The notes beneath the pieces were generated by a model that was given only the letters and a program-made list of their open reading frames with translations, did no database searches and was not told the origin of the DNA. Both the position numbers and the translations under genes were made by a program. A stretch of 64,000 nucleotides of DNA from positions 868,001 through 932,000 of the forward strand of contig NZ_CP082249.1 in NCBI RefSeq assembly GCF_019879105.1. The letters run 5' to 3'. Below are positions 52,822-61,799 of the stretch, one piece after another. Within the stretch, counting starts at the first letter, position 1, and each line of letters begins with the position of its first letter. Source of the DNA: Natrinema sp. SYSU A 869. GTDB lineage: Archaea > Halobacteriota > Halobacteria > Halobacteriales > Natrialbaceae.

Positions 52822-55800
52822 TCATAGTGTCGTCACATCCAGAATGTTGACTACTTCCCCTCGCCCCCGCACCGTTGCACCGCTGAGCCCCGGGATGTCG
52901 CTCATAACGCCCTCGAAGGGCTTGACGACGACTTCTTGCTGGCCCTGAACGTGATCGCAGTGGAGGGCCACCTCGCGAACCTCGTCGCGAATGCGGACGA
53001 CCATTCCGTCGCCGTTCGCACCGGGAGTCGGCGTCTCGAGGACGTCGGTCAGTTGGATGACGGGGTAGTCGTTGTCGTCGTCGCGGAGTACGGATTCGCC
53101 GGCGGTCGTCTCGACTGCGGCCGCGGGTTCGATGTCCTGAACGGCCTTGGTTGGAATGCCGAACTCCTTGCCGCCGCTCTCGACGAACAGGATTTCGTCG
53201 ATCGCGACCGTTACCGGGAGCGTCATCGTGACGGTCGTTCCTTCGCCCTCGTCGCTGTCGATCGAGACCGTCCCCTCGAGGTCCTCGATCGTTCGTTTGA
53301 CGACGTCCATTCCGACGCCGCGGCCACTGACATCCGTCACCTCCTCGGCCGTCGAGAGGCCGGGATGGAAGATGAGATCGTAGGCCTCCTCGTCGGGGAG
53401 ATCGGCGGCCTCGTCCGAGTCGAGAACGCCTGCTTCGACGGCCTCGTCGCGCAGTCGATCAGGATCAAGTCCGCTCCCATCGTCCTCGACCGTGATCGTC
53501 ACGCGATCGCGCGAGCGGTCGGCGTTGACCTCGACGGACCCTTCGCTCGGCTTATCGACCTCCTCGCGCCGTTCTGGCGATTCGATCCCGTGGTCGACGG
53601 CGTTGCGAACCAGATGGATCAGCGGATCGCCGATCCGATCGAGAATACTTCGATCCAGTTCGACGTTCTCGCCGCTCATCTCGAAGGCGACCTCCTTGTC
53701 CTGATCGCGAGCGATGTCGCGAACGACTCGCGGCAGGCGGTTCGTCACCGTCTGGAGCGGCACCAGCCGGATGTCCATCACCGTCTCCTGAAGATCAGTC
53801 GTCAGGTCCGACAGCGCATCGAGTTCTGTCTCGAGGGCTGTGCCGTCGTCATCTGCATCGGCCGCGTGACGGAGGCGGACGCGACTAGTCACCAGTCCCT
53901 CGACGAGCGTGAGCAGGGAGTCGACTTGCTCGATGTCGACGCGAACCGACTGGATCTCGTCAGTTTCGTCGTCGGCGTCCGGTTGGTCACTCGCCTCCGG
54001 AAGCGGGATGTCCGGAATCTCCATTTCGGGTTCGTCGACGATCCGTACGACGTCATCGTCGTCATCGCCGTCGGTATCCGAATCACTCCCATCGTCGCCG
54101 AATGACGCGGCGGCGGGGAGACTCGAGTCCGAATCGGTTTCGGCGTCCGACGCCGGCGATTCGAAGCCGGCAGTATCGGTATCGAACTCGGTGGTTCCGG
54201 CGAACGACTCGTCGTCGGGTTGTTCGTCCAGTTGCTCGTCGAACCCGCTCTCGAAGTCGTCCTCCGACTCCGTCTCGGAGTCGGCGGGATCGTCCGAGAA
54301 GTCCGCGAACGAGTCGTCGGTATCCGCTGCGAAGCTGTCGTCGTCGAAGGGGTCTGACTCATCGTCGGCCGTTTCAAAGTCGTCGTCGAAGGCTGCCGTT
54401 GGCTCGAACCCGTCGTCGTCGGAGTCATCGAACGAGTCGGTCGTCGCTCCGTCGTCCGCTGCAGTCTCCGCGGCGTCGGCCGTTTCTTCGACCACAGCAG
54501 TTTCGTCGGTCTCCTCGGCTGCAGCATCGGCCTCGATGTCGGTTGTGACACTTGTGTCGACGGACTCGACAGTAGCGTCGGTCGTGGGTTCAGTTGCATC
54601 GTCGAACGAATCCGAGTCAGCAGTGTCGGCCACGACATAGTCGCCGTCGTCGGCGACCGAAGCGCCGTCGGCTGTCTCCGTCTCGTCGGCGGTGTCATCC
54701 TCGATATCGTCAGCGTCGCTCTCGGAAGCGACATCCTCGGTAGCCTCCCCGATATCGGGACTCTCATCGGCAGCGACCGTCTCGTCGGAAACGTCCGCAG
54801 CAGTGGCCGTCTCATCGGTAGCGTCCTCGTCAACGGTCGCCTCAGCAGCAACGTCCTCGTCAACGACTGCCTCCGCAGCAACGTCTTCGTCGGTGACCGT
54901 CTCATCAGTACCTGTCTCGTGGGCGACCATCTCATCGCTCTCCGCTTCGGCCACTACCGAATCGTCGGCGATGTCTTCGTCAACCGTCTCCGCCTCGAGG
55001 TCGGTCACGTCGGCCGTCCCGTCGCTCGGTGCGTCGGGTTCCGAATCGGCCGCTACAGAATCATCCGCCGGTGTGTCCGGGAACGACGCCTCGAGAGTAT
55101 CGTCCCTCGACCCCGCGTCATCGATATCAGTCGCCGCTTCGCTATCTTCTTCATCGAACTCAAGGTCGTCGACGGCATCGTCGAGGTCATCTTCGGTCGG
55201 CGAGAACGCGTCGTTATCGCCGACGTCAGCACTCGACTCGTCCGCAGTGACGGTTCGGTCCTCGGCGGTGTCGTCCGGACTTGGAACGTCGTTCGACTCC
55301 GATTCGACCAGAATGTCGTCGACCGCGTCCGCTGACGGTTCCTCGTCGTCGAGGAACGAGTCGTCATCGGCGTCGTTGCCGAGGAGTTCGTCCATATCGA
55401 CTTCCTCTTCCTCGTCGAACTCGTCGAACTCGAGTTCCTCGAGTTCGTCCTGTAACTCGTCGAAGCCGACCATTTCGACCTCGTCTTTGAGTTCGTCGAA
55501 GACCGCACCGGCATCGTCGACTTCTTCGTCTTCGGATTCGGATGCCGCGTCGGCTCCGGTCTCGTCGTCGGCCGCTGACTCCGTCGTCTCCGCAGCCTTG
55601 GCGGTCGATCCGTCGTCCGCATCGAGGCCATCGGCCGGGGAGTCGCCTGGTTCGGCATCGATTTCATCGATGTCCTCTTCGTCAAGCAGGTCGTCGAACG
55701 ACCCGGCTTCGCCCATATCCTCGAACGCGTCGAGTTCCTCGTCCTCGACGTCTTCAACCATCTCATCGAGGTTATCGAACTCGTTGAACTCGTCGAGCAA

Positions 55801-56628
55801 GTCGTCGACCTCGAGGTCCTGAGCTTCATCGGCAGAGATATCGTCACCCGGTTCGGTGTCGTCTGCCGACTGCGCCGTGGTCGCGCCCGCGACCGCGTTA
55901 GTACCCTCAAATCGATCGGAGACGTCGACGATCTCGAACTCGTCGACCTCTTCAACCGGCTCGAGTCCCGAGGCGATCGCGTTCTCGCCGACCGCAGTCC
56001 CGAAGACCGCATCGAAGCTCTCGCCGTAGTCCGCAGCCTCGATCGTTTGGCGGGGCGGGTCGGTTCCGATCAGATCGAACGCGTCGATCAGTGCGTCGAC
56101 GACCAGTTCACCGTTGTTGATCCCTTCCTCCTGTGCGATCGCGAGGCGGGCGAGATAGACGTCGTGACCGTCGTCGGCTGGCGGCTCGAATCGGGAACAG
56201 ACATCGTCAATCTCGTCCGCGGTAGGCGGTTCGATTCCCGAGACCGCGCCGTCTGCGTCAGCCAGGTGATTCCGAAGCGCCTCGATCGTCGCCGACGGAT
56301 CGGTCTCGATCTCGCCGGTCTCGGCGACCTCGTCGATCATCGTCTCGAGTTCGTCGACGGCGTCGAAGACGACGTCCATCAGCTCCGCGGTCACCTCGAG
56401 ATCATCGCGGCGGACGGCATCGAGCAGGTCCTCGATCGCATGGGCGAGGTCGCTGGCTGTTTCCAAGCCCAGCGCCCCACAGTTCCCCTTGAGGGTGTGT
56501 GCGATCCGGAAGATGTTCTCCATCGCCTCCTCGTCGTCGGGCTCGCGCTCGAAGGTGAGCAAGGCGTTGTTCAGTTCCGTAATCCGTTCTTCGCTCTCCT
56601 GAACGAAGTCTGTCAGATAATCACTCAT
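52822..56628 (-). CDS. cheA: Chemotaxis histidine kinase CheA with a giant acidic linker
   Basis: 1268 residues, about twice the usual archaeal CheA. P1/Hpt has NIFRIAHTLKGNCGALG (phospho-His44). Residues about 130-240 look like a P2 response-regulator-binding domain. Then comes a linker of about 640 residues (roughly 250-890), almost entirely Asp, Glu, Ser, Ala, Thr and Val, including a tandem DEDVAAEA repeat. P3 dimer helices (DIEQVDSLLTLVEGL), P4 ATPase with HLVRNAVDHGIE, GSGLDPDRL and GRGVGMDVV, and the CheW-like P5 (PVTVAIDEILFVESGGKEFGI) follow and are complete. The ATG at 56628 is preferred over an upstream frame because the Hpt begins there; it overlaps the cheB stop by eight bases. 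Confidence 0.95.
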   Translation of the reverse strand: MSDYLTDFVQESEERITELNNALLTFEREPDDEEAMENIFRIAHTLKGNCGALGLETASDLAHAIEDLLDAVRRDDLEVTAELMDVVFDAVDELETMIDEVAETGEIETDPSATIEALRNHLADADGAVSGIEPPTADEIDDVCSRFEPPADDGHDVYLARLAIAQEEGINNGELVVDALIDAFDLIGTDPPRQTIEAADYGESFDAVFGTAVGENAIASGLEPVEEVDEFEIVDVSDRFEGTNAVAGATTAQSADDTEPGDDISADEAQDLEVDDLLDEFNEFDNLDEMVEDVEDEELDAFEDMGEAGSFDDLLDEEDIDEIDAEPGDSPADGLDADDGSTAKAAETTESAADDETGADAASESEDEEVDDAGAVFDELKDEVEMVGFDELQDELEELEFDEFDEEEEVDMDELLGNDADDDSFLDDEEPSADAVDDILVESESNDVPSPDDTAEDRTVTADESSADVGDNDAFSPTEDDLDDAVDDLEFDEEDSEAATDIDDAGSRDDTLEASFPDTPADDSVAADSEPDAPSDGTADVTDLEAETVDEDIADDSVVAEAESDEMVAHETGTDETVTDEDVAAEAVVDEDVAAEATVDEDATDETATAADVSDETVAADESPDIGEATEDVASESDADDIEDDTADETETADGASVADDGDYVVADTADSDSFDDATEPTTDATVESVDTSVTTDIEADAAAEETDETAVVEETADAAETAADDGATTDSFDDSDDDGFEPTAAFDDDFETADDESDPFDDDSFAADTDDSFADFSDDPADSETESEDDFESGFDEQLDEQPDDESFAGTTEFDTDTAGFESPASDAETDSDSSLPAAASFGDDGSDSDTDGDDDDDVVRIVDEPEMEIPDIPLPEASDQPDADDETDEIQSVRVDIEQVDSLLTLVEGLVTSRVRLRHAADADDDGTALETELDALSDLTTDLQETVMDIRLVPLQTVTNRLPRVVRDIARDQDKEVAFEMSGENVELDRSILDRIGDPLIHLVRNAVDHGIESPERREEVDKPSEGSVEVNADRSRDRVTITVEDDGSGLDPDRLRDEAVEAGVLDSDEAADLPDEEAYDLIFHPGLSTAEEVTDVSGRGVGMDVVKRTIEDLEGTVSIDSDEGEGTTVTMTLPVTVAIDEILFVESGGKEFGIPTKAVQDIEPAAAVETTAGESVLRDDDNDYPVIQLTDVLETPTPGANGDGMVVRIRDEVREVALHCDHVQGQQEVVVKPFEGVMSDIPGLSGATVRGRGEVVNILDVTTL
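54790..54905 (-). repeat. Tandem 30-base coding repeat in the CheA linker
   Basis: On the minus strand the linker encodes VDEDVAAEA three times with changes (EDVAAEAVVDEDVAAEATVDE, broken here into two adjacent 10-residue units, then a degenerate third). At DNA level the unit is about 30 bases long (cctcgtcaac(gg/ga)...gcagcaacgt). Such repeats expand and shrink by slippage, which fits the extreme linker length. Confidence 0.6.
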
Positions 56629-57775
56629 CGTTCTCACCGTCCGTCGTGAACGCGTCGACGATCGCATCGGCGATGCCGTCAGCGGGCGCGACCGTATCGA
56701 CACAGCCTGTTTCGATTGCCTGACAGGGGATGCCAAAGACCGGACTTGTCGCCTCGTCCTGTGCAATGGTCCGACCGCCAGCGGCCTTGACCGCCTCGAT
56801 CCCGGCCGCACCGTCGCGGCCCATACCAGTCAGAACGACGCCACAGAGCGCGTCGGAGACCCGTTCGGCGGCGCTCTCCATCGTCACGTCGATCGCCGGC
56901 CGTACGCCGTGGACTCGCTCGCCGTCGTCGAGTCGCAGGCGAAGAGCGCCACCGACGTTGCTCGCCACTTCGAGATGGTGATTGCCCGGTGCGACCGCGG
57001 CCTCGCCGGACTGGATCCGATCCCGATTCGTTGCCTCGCTGACGTCGTACGCGCTGCGTGCGTCGAGCCGCTCAGCGAACCGCTCAGTGAATCCGGGAGG
57101 CATGTGATGGATGACCAACACTTTTGCCTCGAGGTCGGCTGGCAGTCGTTCGAACAGTCGCTCGACGATCTTCGGCCCACCGGTCGACGCGCCGAGGACG
57201 ATCGTCGGTGCGTCGGCCCGGTCGCCATCGACGGCGATCGGGTCCGCGTCCTCGTCCGGGTCGCCGGTGGAACCAATCTTGGGAGCCGTATCGGGGGCGG
57301 TCGTCCCTCGTCCCGCACTGTCGGCACCCCTCGAGCGGGTCGCGTAGGCCGTCGCGGAGGCCCGTGCAAGCGCCACTGACGAGACATCGGCCTCGGCGAG
57401 GTCGTCGACCGCTTCGACGACCTCGTCAGTGAGGTGAGCGATGTTTCGCGAATTGGAGCCGTCGGGCTTGTGAAGGAAGTCCACGGCCCCTCGCTCCAAA
57501 GCGTCGAGCGTCGCCTCAGTGCCGCGTTCGGTGTGAACGCTGAGCATGAGGATTGCGGTCGGATTCGTCGCCATGATCCGCTCGACGGCGTCGATACCGC
57601 CCATCTTGGGCATCTCGACGTCCATCGTCACGACGTCTGGATCGAACGCGGCGACGGTCTCGACTGCCTCGGATCCGTTCGCAGCCGTTTCAATATCGTA
57701 GCTGGCCGCCTCGAGCGCGTTGCCGATGACTGTCCGCATAAACTTCGAGTCGTCGACAACGAGTACTCGCGTCAT
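56621..57775 (-). CDS. cheB: Chemotaxis methylesterase CheB
   Basis: 384 residues: receiver domain 1-118 with the phospho-Asp in DVVTMDVEMPKMGG, a linker rich in Ala, Ser and Gly, and a C-terminal methylesterase domain about 185-375 with the catalytic triad in VLGASTGGPKIVERL (Ser), IHHMPPGFTERF (His) and GMGRDGAAGI (Asp). It removes methyl groups from receptors to reset signalling. Overlaps cheY by four bases and cheA by eight, so the cheY-cheB-cheA set is tightly coupled. Confidence 0.95.
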   Translation of the reverse strand: MTRVLVVDDSKFMRTVIGNALEAASYDIETAANGSEAVETVAAFDPDVVTMDVEMPKMGGIDAVERIMATNPTAILMLSVHTERGTEATLDALERGAVDFLHKPDGSNSRNIAHLTDEVVEAVDDLAEADVSSVALARASATAYATRSRGADSAGRGTTAPDTAPKIGSTGDPDEDADPIAVDGDRADAPTIVLGASTGGPKIVERLFERLPADLEAKVLVIHHMPPGFTERFAERLDARSAYDVSEATNRDRIQSGEAAVAPGNHHLEVASNVGGALRLRLDDGERVHGVRPAIDVTMESAAERVSDALCGVVLTGMGRDGAAGIEAVKAAGGRTIAQDEATSPVFGIPCQAIETGCVDTVAPADGIADAIVDAFTTDGENDE

Positions 57776-58134
57776 GCAGCGACGACGTCTGAAAGGGCTT
57801 TTCTGACGCTGGGTTCCTCGAACGGCTTCGTGACGTAGCCGTCCGCGCCAGCTTTTACGGCGAGTTTCATTTTCTCACGCTGTCCGACACTCGTACACAT
57901 GATGACGCGGGCGTCCGGGTCGATCTTCTTGATCGCCGCGGTCGCCTTGATGCCGTTGCATTTGGGCATCACGATGTCCATCATGACGATGTCAGGATCG
58001 TGTTCTTTGTACAGCTTGACGGCTTCAGCGCCGTTGGACGCCTCTCCGAGAATGCGGTAATCTTGTTCCAGGATCTGGCGCAATAGATTCCGCATAAAAT
58101 GAGAGTCGTCCACGATGAGCACCCCTGTCGACAT
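57772..58134 (-). CDS. cheY: Chemotaxis response regulator CheY
   Basis: 120 residues, a single receiver domain: acidic pair in LIVDDSHFM, phospho-Asp in IVMMDIVMPKCNG, Thr in VIMCTSVG and Lys in YVTKPFEEP. It carries the signal from CheA to the archaellum via adaptor proteins (CheF is not in this window). An AT-rich promoter-like gcatttatgg lies about 45 bases upstream on the minus strand; the gene is the first of the run that ends at cheR. Confidence 0.95.
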   Translation of the reverse strand: MSTGVLIVDDSHFMRNLLRQILEQDYRILGEASNGAEAVKLYKEHDPDIVMMDIVMPKCNGIKATAAIKKIDPDARVIMCTSVGQREKMKLAVKAGADGYVTKPFEEPSVRKALSDVVAA

Positions 58135-58269
58135 TCAGTAGTACACCAAACTCCCGTAGAGATACAACTACCATAAATGCTGTCTCTCGATTATCAGTCG
58201 TGATAAACGTCGATTATACCCCGGAGAGCCCAGTCAGGGTACGGGATCCGAAACCGGCTGTTGCGGCAA

Positions 58270-59061
58270 TTATTGTGACTGTCCGGATGCCAATAGCAGT
58301 TTGGTGATATCGATCACCGCGGTCACCTCGACGACGACCTCACGCGTTGAATCGCCGTCATCGCCCTCGTCGTTCGGTTCGGCGGCGGTTTCCTCGGTCG
58401 GTTCGACCTCGAAGGCCTCTCCAACTGACTCGCCAATTCCGCCGCCTGTCCCGCGGGTCGACGACAGTGCCGTCGATCCACCCGCCCCCGCCGGCCCGCC
58501 GGTTTCGGGGCCAGTCGTCACGCCGGCAACGTCGTCAGCCACTCCGCTTCCGGCGTCGGCATGCGACTCCCGCTCCTGTGTAATGAGTGCGACGATCAGG
58601 GGGTGCTCGAGGACATCGCCGGAGAGATCGCTGGCCTCGACGGCGTCCTTGTCGAGGACACTGCTCTCGGAGAGCGACTCGACGCCCATGACCTCATCGA
58701 CCCGGATCGCGACTGACTGCTGGTCGCTCGCCCGGTCGAGTACGAGCAGGCGCTCGCGCCCCGTCCGTGATTCGGTGACGGGGAAGTGAACGCGGGGATC
58801 GATGACTGCAGTGATCTCCCCGCGGAGGTCCATCAGTCCCTCGATAGCCGGGGGTGAGCGCGGGACTCGAGTGAGTTCCGCCGGCGGCTCAGTAATCGTC
58901 CTAACTGCGTCGACCGGAAGCGCAAGCCGGTGTTCGCCGAGGCCGACGAAGAGGAACTGGAGGAGGAGTTCATCCTCCCCGTCTCCGGTGTCCGAATCGC
59001 CGGTCCGATCGGCATCGTCGCTATCAATTCCGAGAAGCTTTTCCGAGAGGTCCGGGGCCAT
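58270..59061 (-). CDS. cheW: CheW adaptor with a long insert
   Basis: 263 residues; a typical CheW is about 150. The N-terminal part (LQFLFVGLGEHRLALPVDAVR, EITAVIDPRVHFPV) and the C-terminal strand (VVVEVTAVIDITKLLL) are one CheW fold. Between them, about residues 165-235, is a Gly/Ser/Ala/Glu-rich insert (GPAGAGGSTALSSTRG, EPTEETAAEPND). The insert falls before the last strands, so the core can still form. CheW links receptors to CheA. It sits 135 bases upstream of cheY on the same strand. Confidence 0.9.
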   Translation of the reverse strand: MAPDLSEKLLGIDSDDADRTGDSDTGDGEDELLLQFLFVGLGEHRLALPVDAVRTITEPPAELTRVPRSPPAIEGLMDLRGEITAVIDPRVHFPVTESRTGRERLLVLDRASDQQSVAIRVDEVMGVESLSESSVLDKDAVEASDLSGDVLEHPLIVALITQERESHADAGSGVADDVAGVTTGPETGGPAGAGGSTALSSTRGTGGGIGESVGEAFEVEPTEETAAEPNDEGDDGDSTREVVVEVTAVIDITKLLLASGQSQ

Positions 59062-59276
59062 GGTCCTGTTCGTGTATCAGGTTCCACCAATAAAACGTTG
59101 ACTCCACCGTGATTGTTTCTTTATCTGATACTTGCGGATCGGTGTGATCTCGATCGCCCGTGTTTCGTCACGATCGGCGATCAATCCGGTGGCGATTGGT
59201 TATTACTCTACCCAGATCGGTCTCTGTCCTGTACACTAGCACATTCGGCACTGATCTAATATTTACTCCATCAGAA

Positions 59277-59284
59277 GATTTATT
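59277..59284 (+). promoter_or_regulatory. TATA-box candidate for the divergent CheW gene
   Basis: TTTATTTT precedes the ATG at 59316 by about 31 bases. The 254-base region to the minus-strand cheW gene contains other AT-rich blocks. Confidence 0.4.
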
Positions 59285-59315
59285 TTCCGGCCAATCATCA
59301 GTCAGATGGAATGGA

Positions 59316-59768
59316 ATGGAATCGGCTTTGAACGAGACCGAAACCGACGAGCGCATCACAGTACTCACGTTCGACCTCGAGGAAAAACGGTACTGCGTCA
59401 GGGCCGCATCGATCGCCTCCGTACTCGGCGTCACAGACGACGAACCGCTCGTAGACGCCGATGATCCGTGGAACGCGGGGACGCTCAGCGTCGCCGACGA
59501 ACGGGTCAGAGTCGTCGATCTCCCGCGAGTGTTCGGCTCGTCGTTCCAGACGGCGGCTCGAGTCGATGATCCGAGACTACTCGTCTTTTCGACCACTGAC
59601 GGCGACGGCCGCTACTACGGCTGGCTCGTCGACGACGTCGACGTGACCAGAACGATCCGAACCGCCTCGCTCAAGTCCCCGCGCATGGACACGAGCCATG
59701 TCAAGGGGCGACTCGAAATCGACGATACCGAAGTCATCTGGCTCGACGAGCAAGCAATTCACGGGTAA
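59316..59768 (+). CDS. cheW: Second CheW-like adaptor, divergent
   Basis: 150 residues from the ATG at 59316; the longer upstream frame is discarded because it crosses the promoter. Strands ITVLTFDLEEKRYCVRAASIASVL, RVVDLPRVFGSSFQT, LLVFSTTDGDGRYYGWLVDDV and LEIDDTEVIWLDEQA fit a whole CheW domain. It is transcribed away from the rest of the cluster and may supply a second receptor coupling protein with its own regulation. Sequence divergence from the CheW at 58270 is large. Confidence 0.85.
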   Translation: MESALNETETDERITVLTFDLEEKRYCVRAASIASVLGVTDDEPLVDADDPWNAGTLSVADERVRVVDLPRVFGSSFQTAARVDDPRLLVFSTTDGDGRYYGWLVDDVDVTRTIRTASLKSPRMDTSHVKGRLEIDDTEVIWLDEQAIHG

Positions 59769-59819
59769 CATCCGGTTTTCGGAGCCGATAGCCGACCTGA
59801 GAAGTGAACTGTCGTTGAG

Positions 59820-60590
59820 CTACAGGAGACCAGGCGGCCCGCCGCCCGAATCGTCGTCGGTATCGACGTCGAGGCCGAACTCCTCGCGCTCCTCCCGGAG
59901 TCGCTTGACCTGTCGGTAGTAGTACCCGATCCCGATTCCGCCGAGCAGGATGGCCGTCCCGACGAGACCGAGGAACAGCGGGACGTCCCGCGCGAGGTAG
60001 TATCGGAGCGAAATCGTGCTATCGAGGTCGTTCCAGGAGAGGCGCTCCTGATCGTCGACGACCTCGCGTTCGTACCCGTTCGGCGAGACGTCCCCGAACA
60101 GGAAGTTCGACGTTCGATGGCCCTCGGGGACTGTCACTTCGTAGGAGCCCTCGACGTAGGCCGGCAGCTGGAACGTCTTCCGGCCGGCGTCGCCCGAGAA
60201 CGCGAGCGTGCCGTTCTCGTCGGGCACCTGCACGGTCGTTTCTGACTGGCCCTGTTCGACCTCGAGTTCCGAGCCCGTGAGTTCGGTACCATTCGGATAC
60301 CAGTAGCGGACGCTATCGATCTCCAAGGGTTCGTCGCGGAAGAGCGTGGATCGGTACAGCGACAGTTCTTCGGTTTCCTTGAGATCGTAGACCGCCCGGA
60401 ACTCGCCGTCACTGATCAGATTGCCGTCTTCGAGATCGATGGCGACATCGGCCTCGCTGTCACGCAGATCGCTGTAATTCCCATCCTGATCGAGCTGTTC
60501 GTCCGAAATACCGCCGGAAAGCGCCGAACAGCCCGCTAGCGTCGCGAGCAATGCGATTGCGATCGCCGCGAGAACGAGCCGTCGATTCAT
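59820..60590 (-). CDS. DUF5803 membrane-anchored lipoprotein
   Basis: 256 residues from the ATG at 60590, which gives a short signal LAAIAIALLATLAGCSALSG with a lipobox (TLAGC). The surface part contains conserved RYWYPNGTELTGSELEV and GRKTFQLPAYVEGSYEV. A membrane helix (about 205-228: LFLGLVGTAILLGGIGIGYY) and a Gly/Asp-rich tail end the protein. I know such lipoproteins as DUF5803 of haloarchaea; from memory, not searched. It begins one base after the DUF2110 gene ends, and both are downstream of tfe. Confidence 0.88.
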   Translation of the reverse strand: MNRRLVLAAIAIALLATLAGCSALSGGISDEQLDQDGNYSDLRDSEADVAIDLEDGNLISDGEFRAVYDLKETEELSLYRSTLFRDEPLEIDSVRYWYPNGTELTGSELEVEQGQSETTVQVPDENGTLAFSGDAGRKTFQLPAYVEGSYEVTVPEGHRTSNFLFGDVSPNGYEREVVDDQERLSWNDLDSTISLRYYLARDVPLFLGLVGTAILLGGIGIGYYYRQVKRLREEREEFGLDVDTDDDSGGGPPGLL

Positions 60591-60591
60591 G

Positions 60592-61275
60592 CTAGGGGAC
60601 GACACAACGGAGTTCGGCCGGGAGATACTCGCCCACACTCGCGAGCAGCCCCGGCGGATCGGTACTCTCGGTACAGATGACGCTCTGCTCGAGCAGGCCG
60701 ATTCGCTCGACGGTCACGTAATCCTGTGCATGGCCCGCGCGGTTGAGCGTGGCTCGAACTTCCGCTCGCGTCGCGCTGTTGACGTTGAGCCGGCCGTCGC
60801 CGCGGGTCCACTCGTAGAGATGGTCCTGTTCGGCATCGGAGAGACGAGACGGTTCGTCGTCCGTTCCGCCGTAGACGAACTGGAGGGGCAGATGCTGGAC
60901 CAGTCCGTACCGTTCACGGATCTGCGTCGCCGACCCCGGGCCGAGCCCGAGTTCGTCGGTCGGAATCCGTACGCCCTCGCCCTGTCCTGCGTCGAGGACG
61001 AATCCGTCGTCATCCCAGGACTCGAGCGTACCGGTGTACGTCTCGCCAACCTCGAGATCAGGGACGATCTCGCCGAACTCCTCGCGGAGGATATTCCGCG
61101 CGACCGTCGCGTCGTCGCCCTCGATCGTCACGGAGGGGAAGTCGTCGTGGCGGATGCCGATCTCGAACTCGACGTCGAGTTCGCCGATCTCGTTGTTCAC
61201 CAGCGAACGCAGGGAATCCAGTGACCGCTCGCGAGCCTCGCCTTCGACGTAGAGTTTTGTTGCAAGTACGACCAT
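60592..61275 (-). CDS. DUF2110 family protein
   Basis: 227 residues: MVVLATKLYVEGEARERSLD, an N-terminal domain with EIGIRHDDFPSVTIEG, a small OB-like part (TGTLESWDDDGFVLDAG), and a C-terminal helical hairpin (RLNVNSATRAEVRATLNRAG). DUF2110 occurs in archaea next to tfe; a function in transcription is often guessed but not shown. Its start overlaps the stop of tfe by one base, so the two are coupled. Confidence 0.9.
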   Translation of the reverse strand: MVVLATKLYVEGEARERSLDSLRSLVNNEIGELDVEFEIGIRHDDFPSVTIEGDDATVARNILREEFGEIVPDLEVGETYTGTLESWDDDGFVLDAGQGEGVRIPTDELGLGPGSATQIRERYGLVQHLPLQFVYGGTDDEPSRLSDAEQDHLYEWTRGDGRLNVNSATRAEVRATLNRAGHAQDYVTVERIGLLEQSVICTESTDPPGLLASVGEYLPAELRCVVP

Positions 61276-61799
61276 TAGGCGTTCGCATCGATGTTGAGTT
61301 CGTCCTCGAGCGAGTCGAGGCGGTCGTCCATCGCATTGACCAGTCGGTTGTTATCCATTGATTCTAGCGGCGATCCGCATTCGGGACACTCGAAGTTGAA
61401 GTCCATTGCCTCGCCGAATTCGAAGCGGATCGAACAGATCTCACAGAGATAGAACTCGTGGTTGCGCTCGTACTCCCGGCGCTCGTCTAAGGCCTCGTGG
61501 AGCCGATACATCTCCTCCTCGAGGTTCTCCGGAATGTTATCGTACTCGAAGGTCCAGAGGTAGGTCAGCCACCCCGAGTCCTCGTCGCGCAGTCGCCGGT
61601 ACGTGGCGAGATCGTTCTCGTAGAGAATGAACAGCGCGCGCCGCACGTCGTTCAATTCGAGGTCGAGTTCCTCCGCGAGCTCTTCGTCGGTCACCTCGCC
61701 ATCTGGGGGAGCCGCCGCGACGGGCATCCCCTTGGGACCGACCAGCTCGTGCAAATATTTCTGGATCACCGGGTCCTCGAGCAGGTCCTCAAAAGCCAT
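61275..61799 (-). CDS. tfe: Transcription factor E (TFE, TFIIE alpha)
   Basis: 174 residues. The N-terminal winged helix (DEELAEELDLELNDVRRALFIL, EDSGWLTYLWTFEYDNIPENL) and the C-terminal zinc ribbon with FYLCEICSIRFEFGEAM and FECPECGSPLE (four Cys) are complete. It stabilises the open complex at archaeal promoters, helping TBP and TFB. First gene of a three-gene unit with the DUF2110 and DUF5803 genes. Confidence 0.96.
   Translation of the reverse strand: MAFEDLLEDPVIQKYLHELVGPKGMPVAAAPPDGEVTDEELAEELDLELNDVRRALFILYENDLATYRRLRDEDSGWLTYLWTFEYDNIPENLEEEMYRLHEALDERREYERNHEFYLCEICSIRFEFGEAMDFNFECPECGSPLESMDNNRLVNAMDDRLDSLEDELNIDANA

Noticed and set aside
54692-55822. A 376-residue poly-Ser/Ala frame antisense to the CheA linker
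   Set aside because: It mirrors the Asp/Glu/Ser-rich linker codons.
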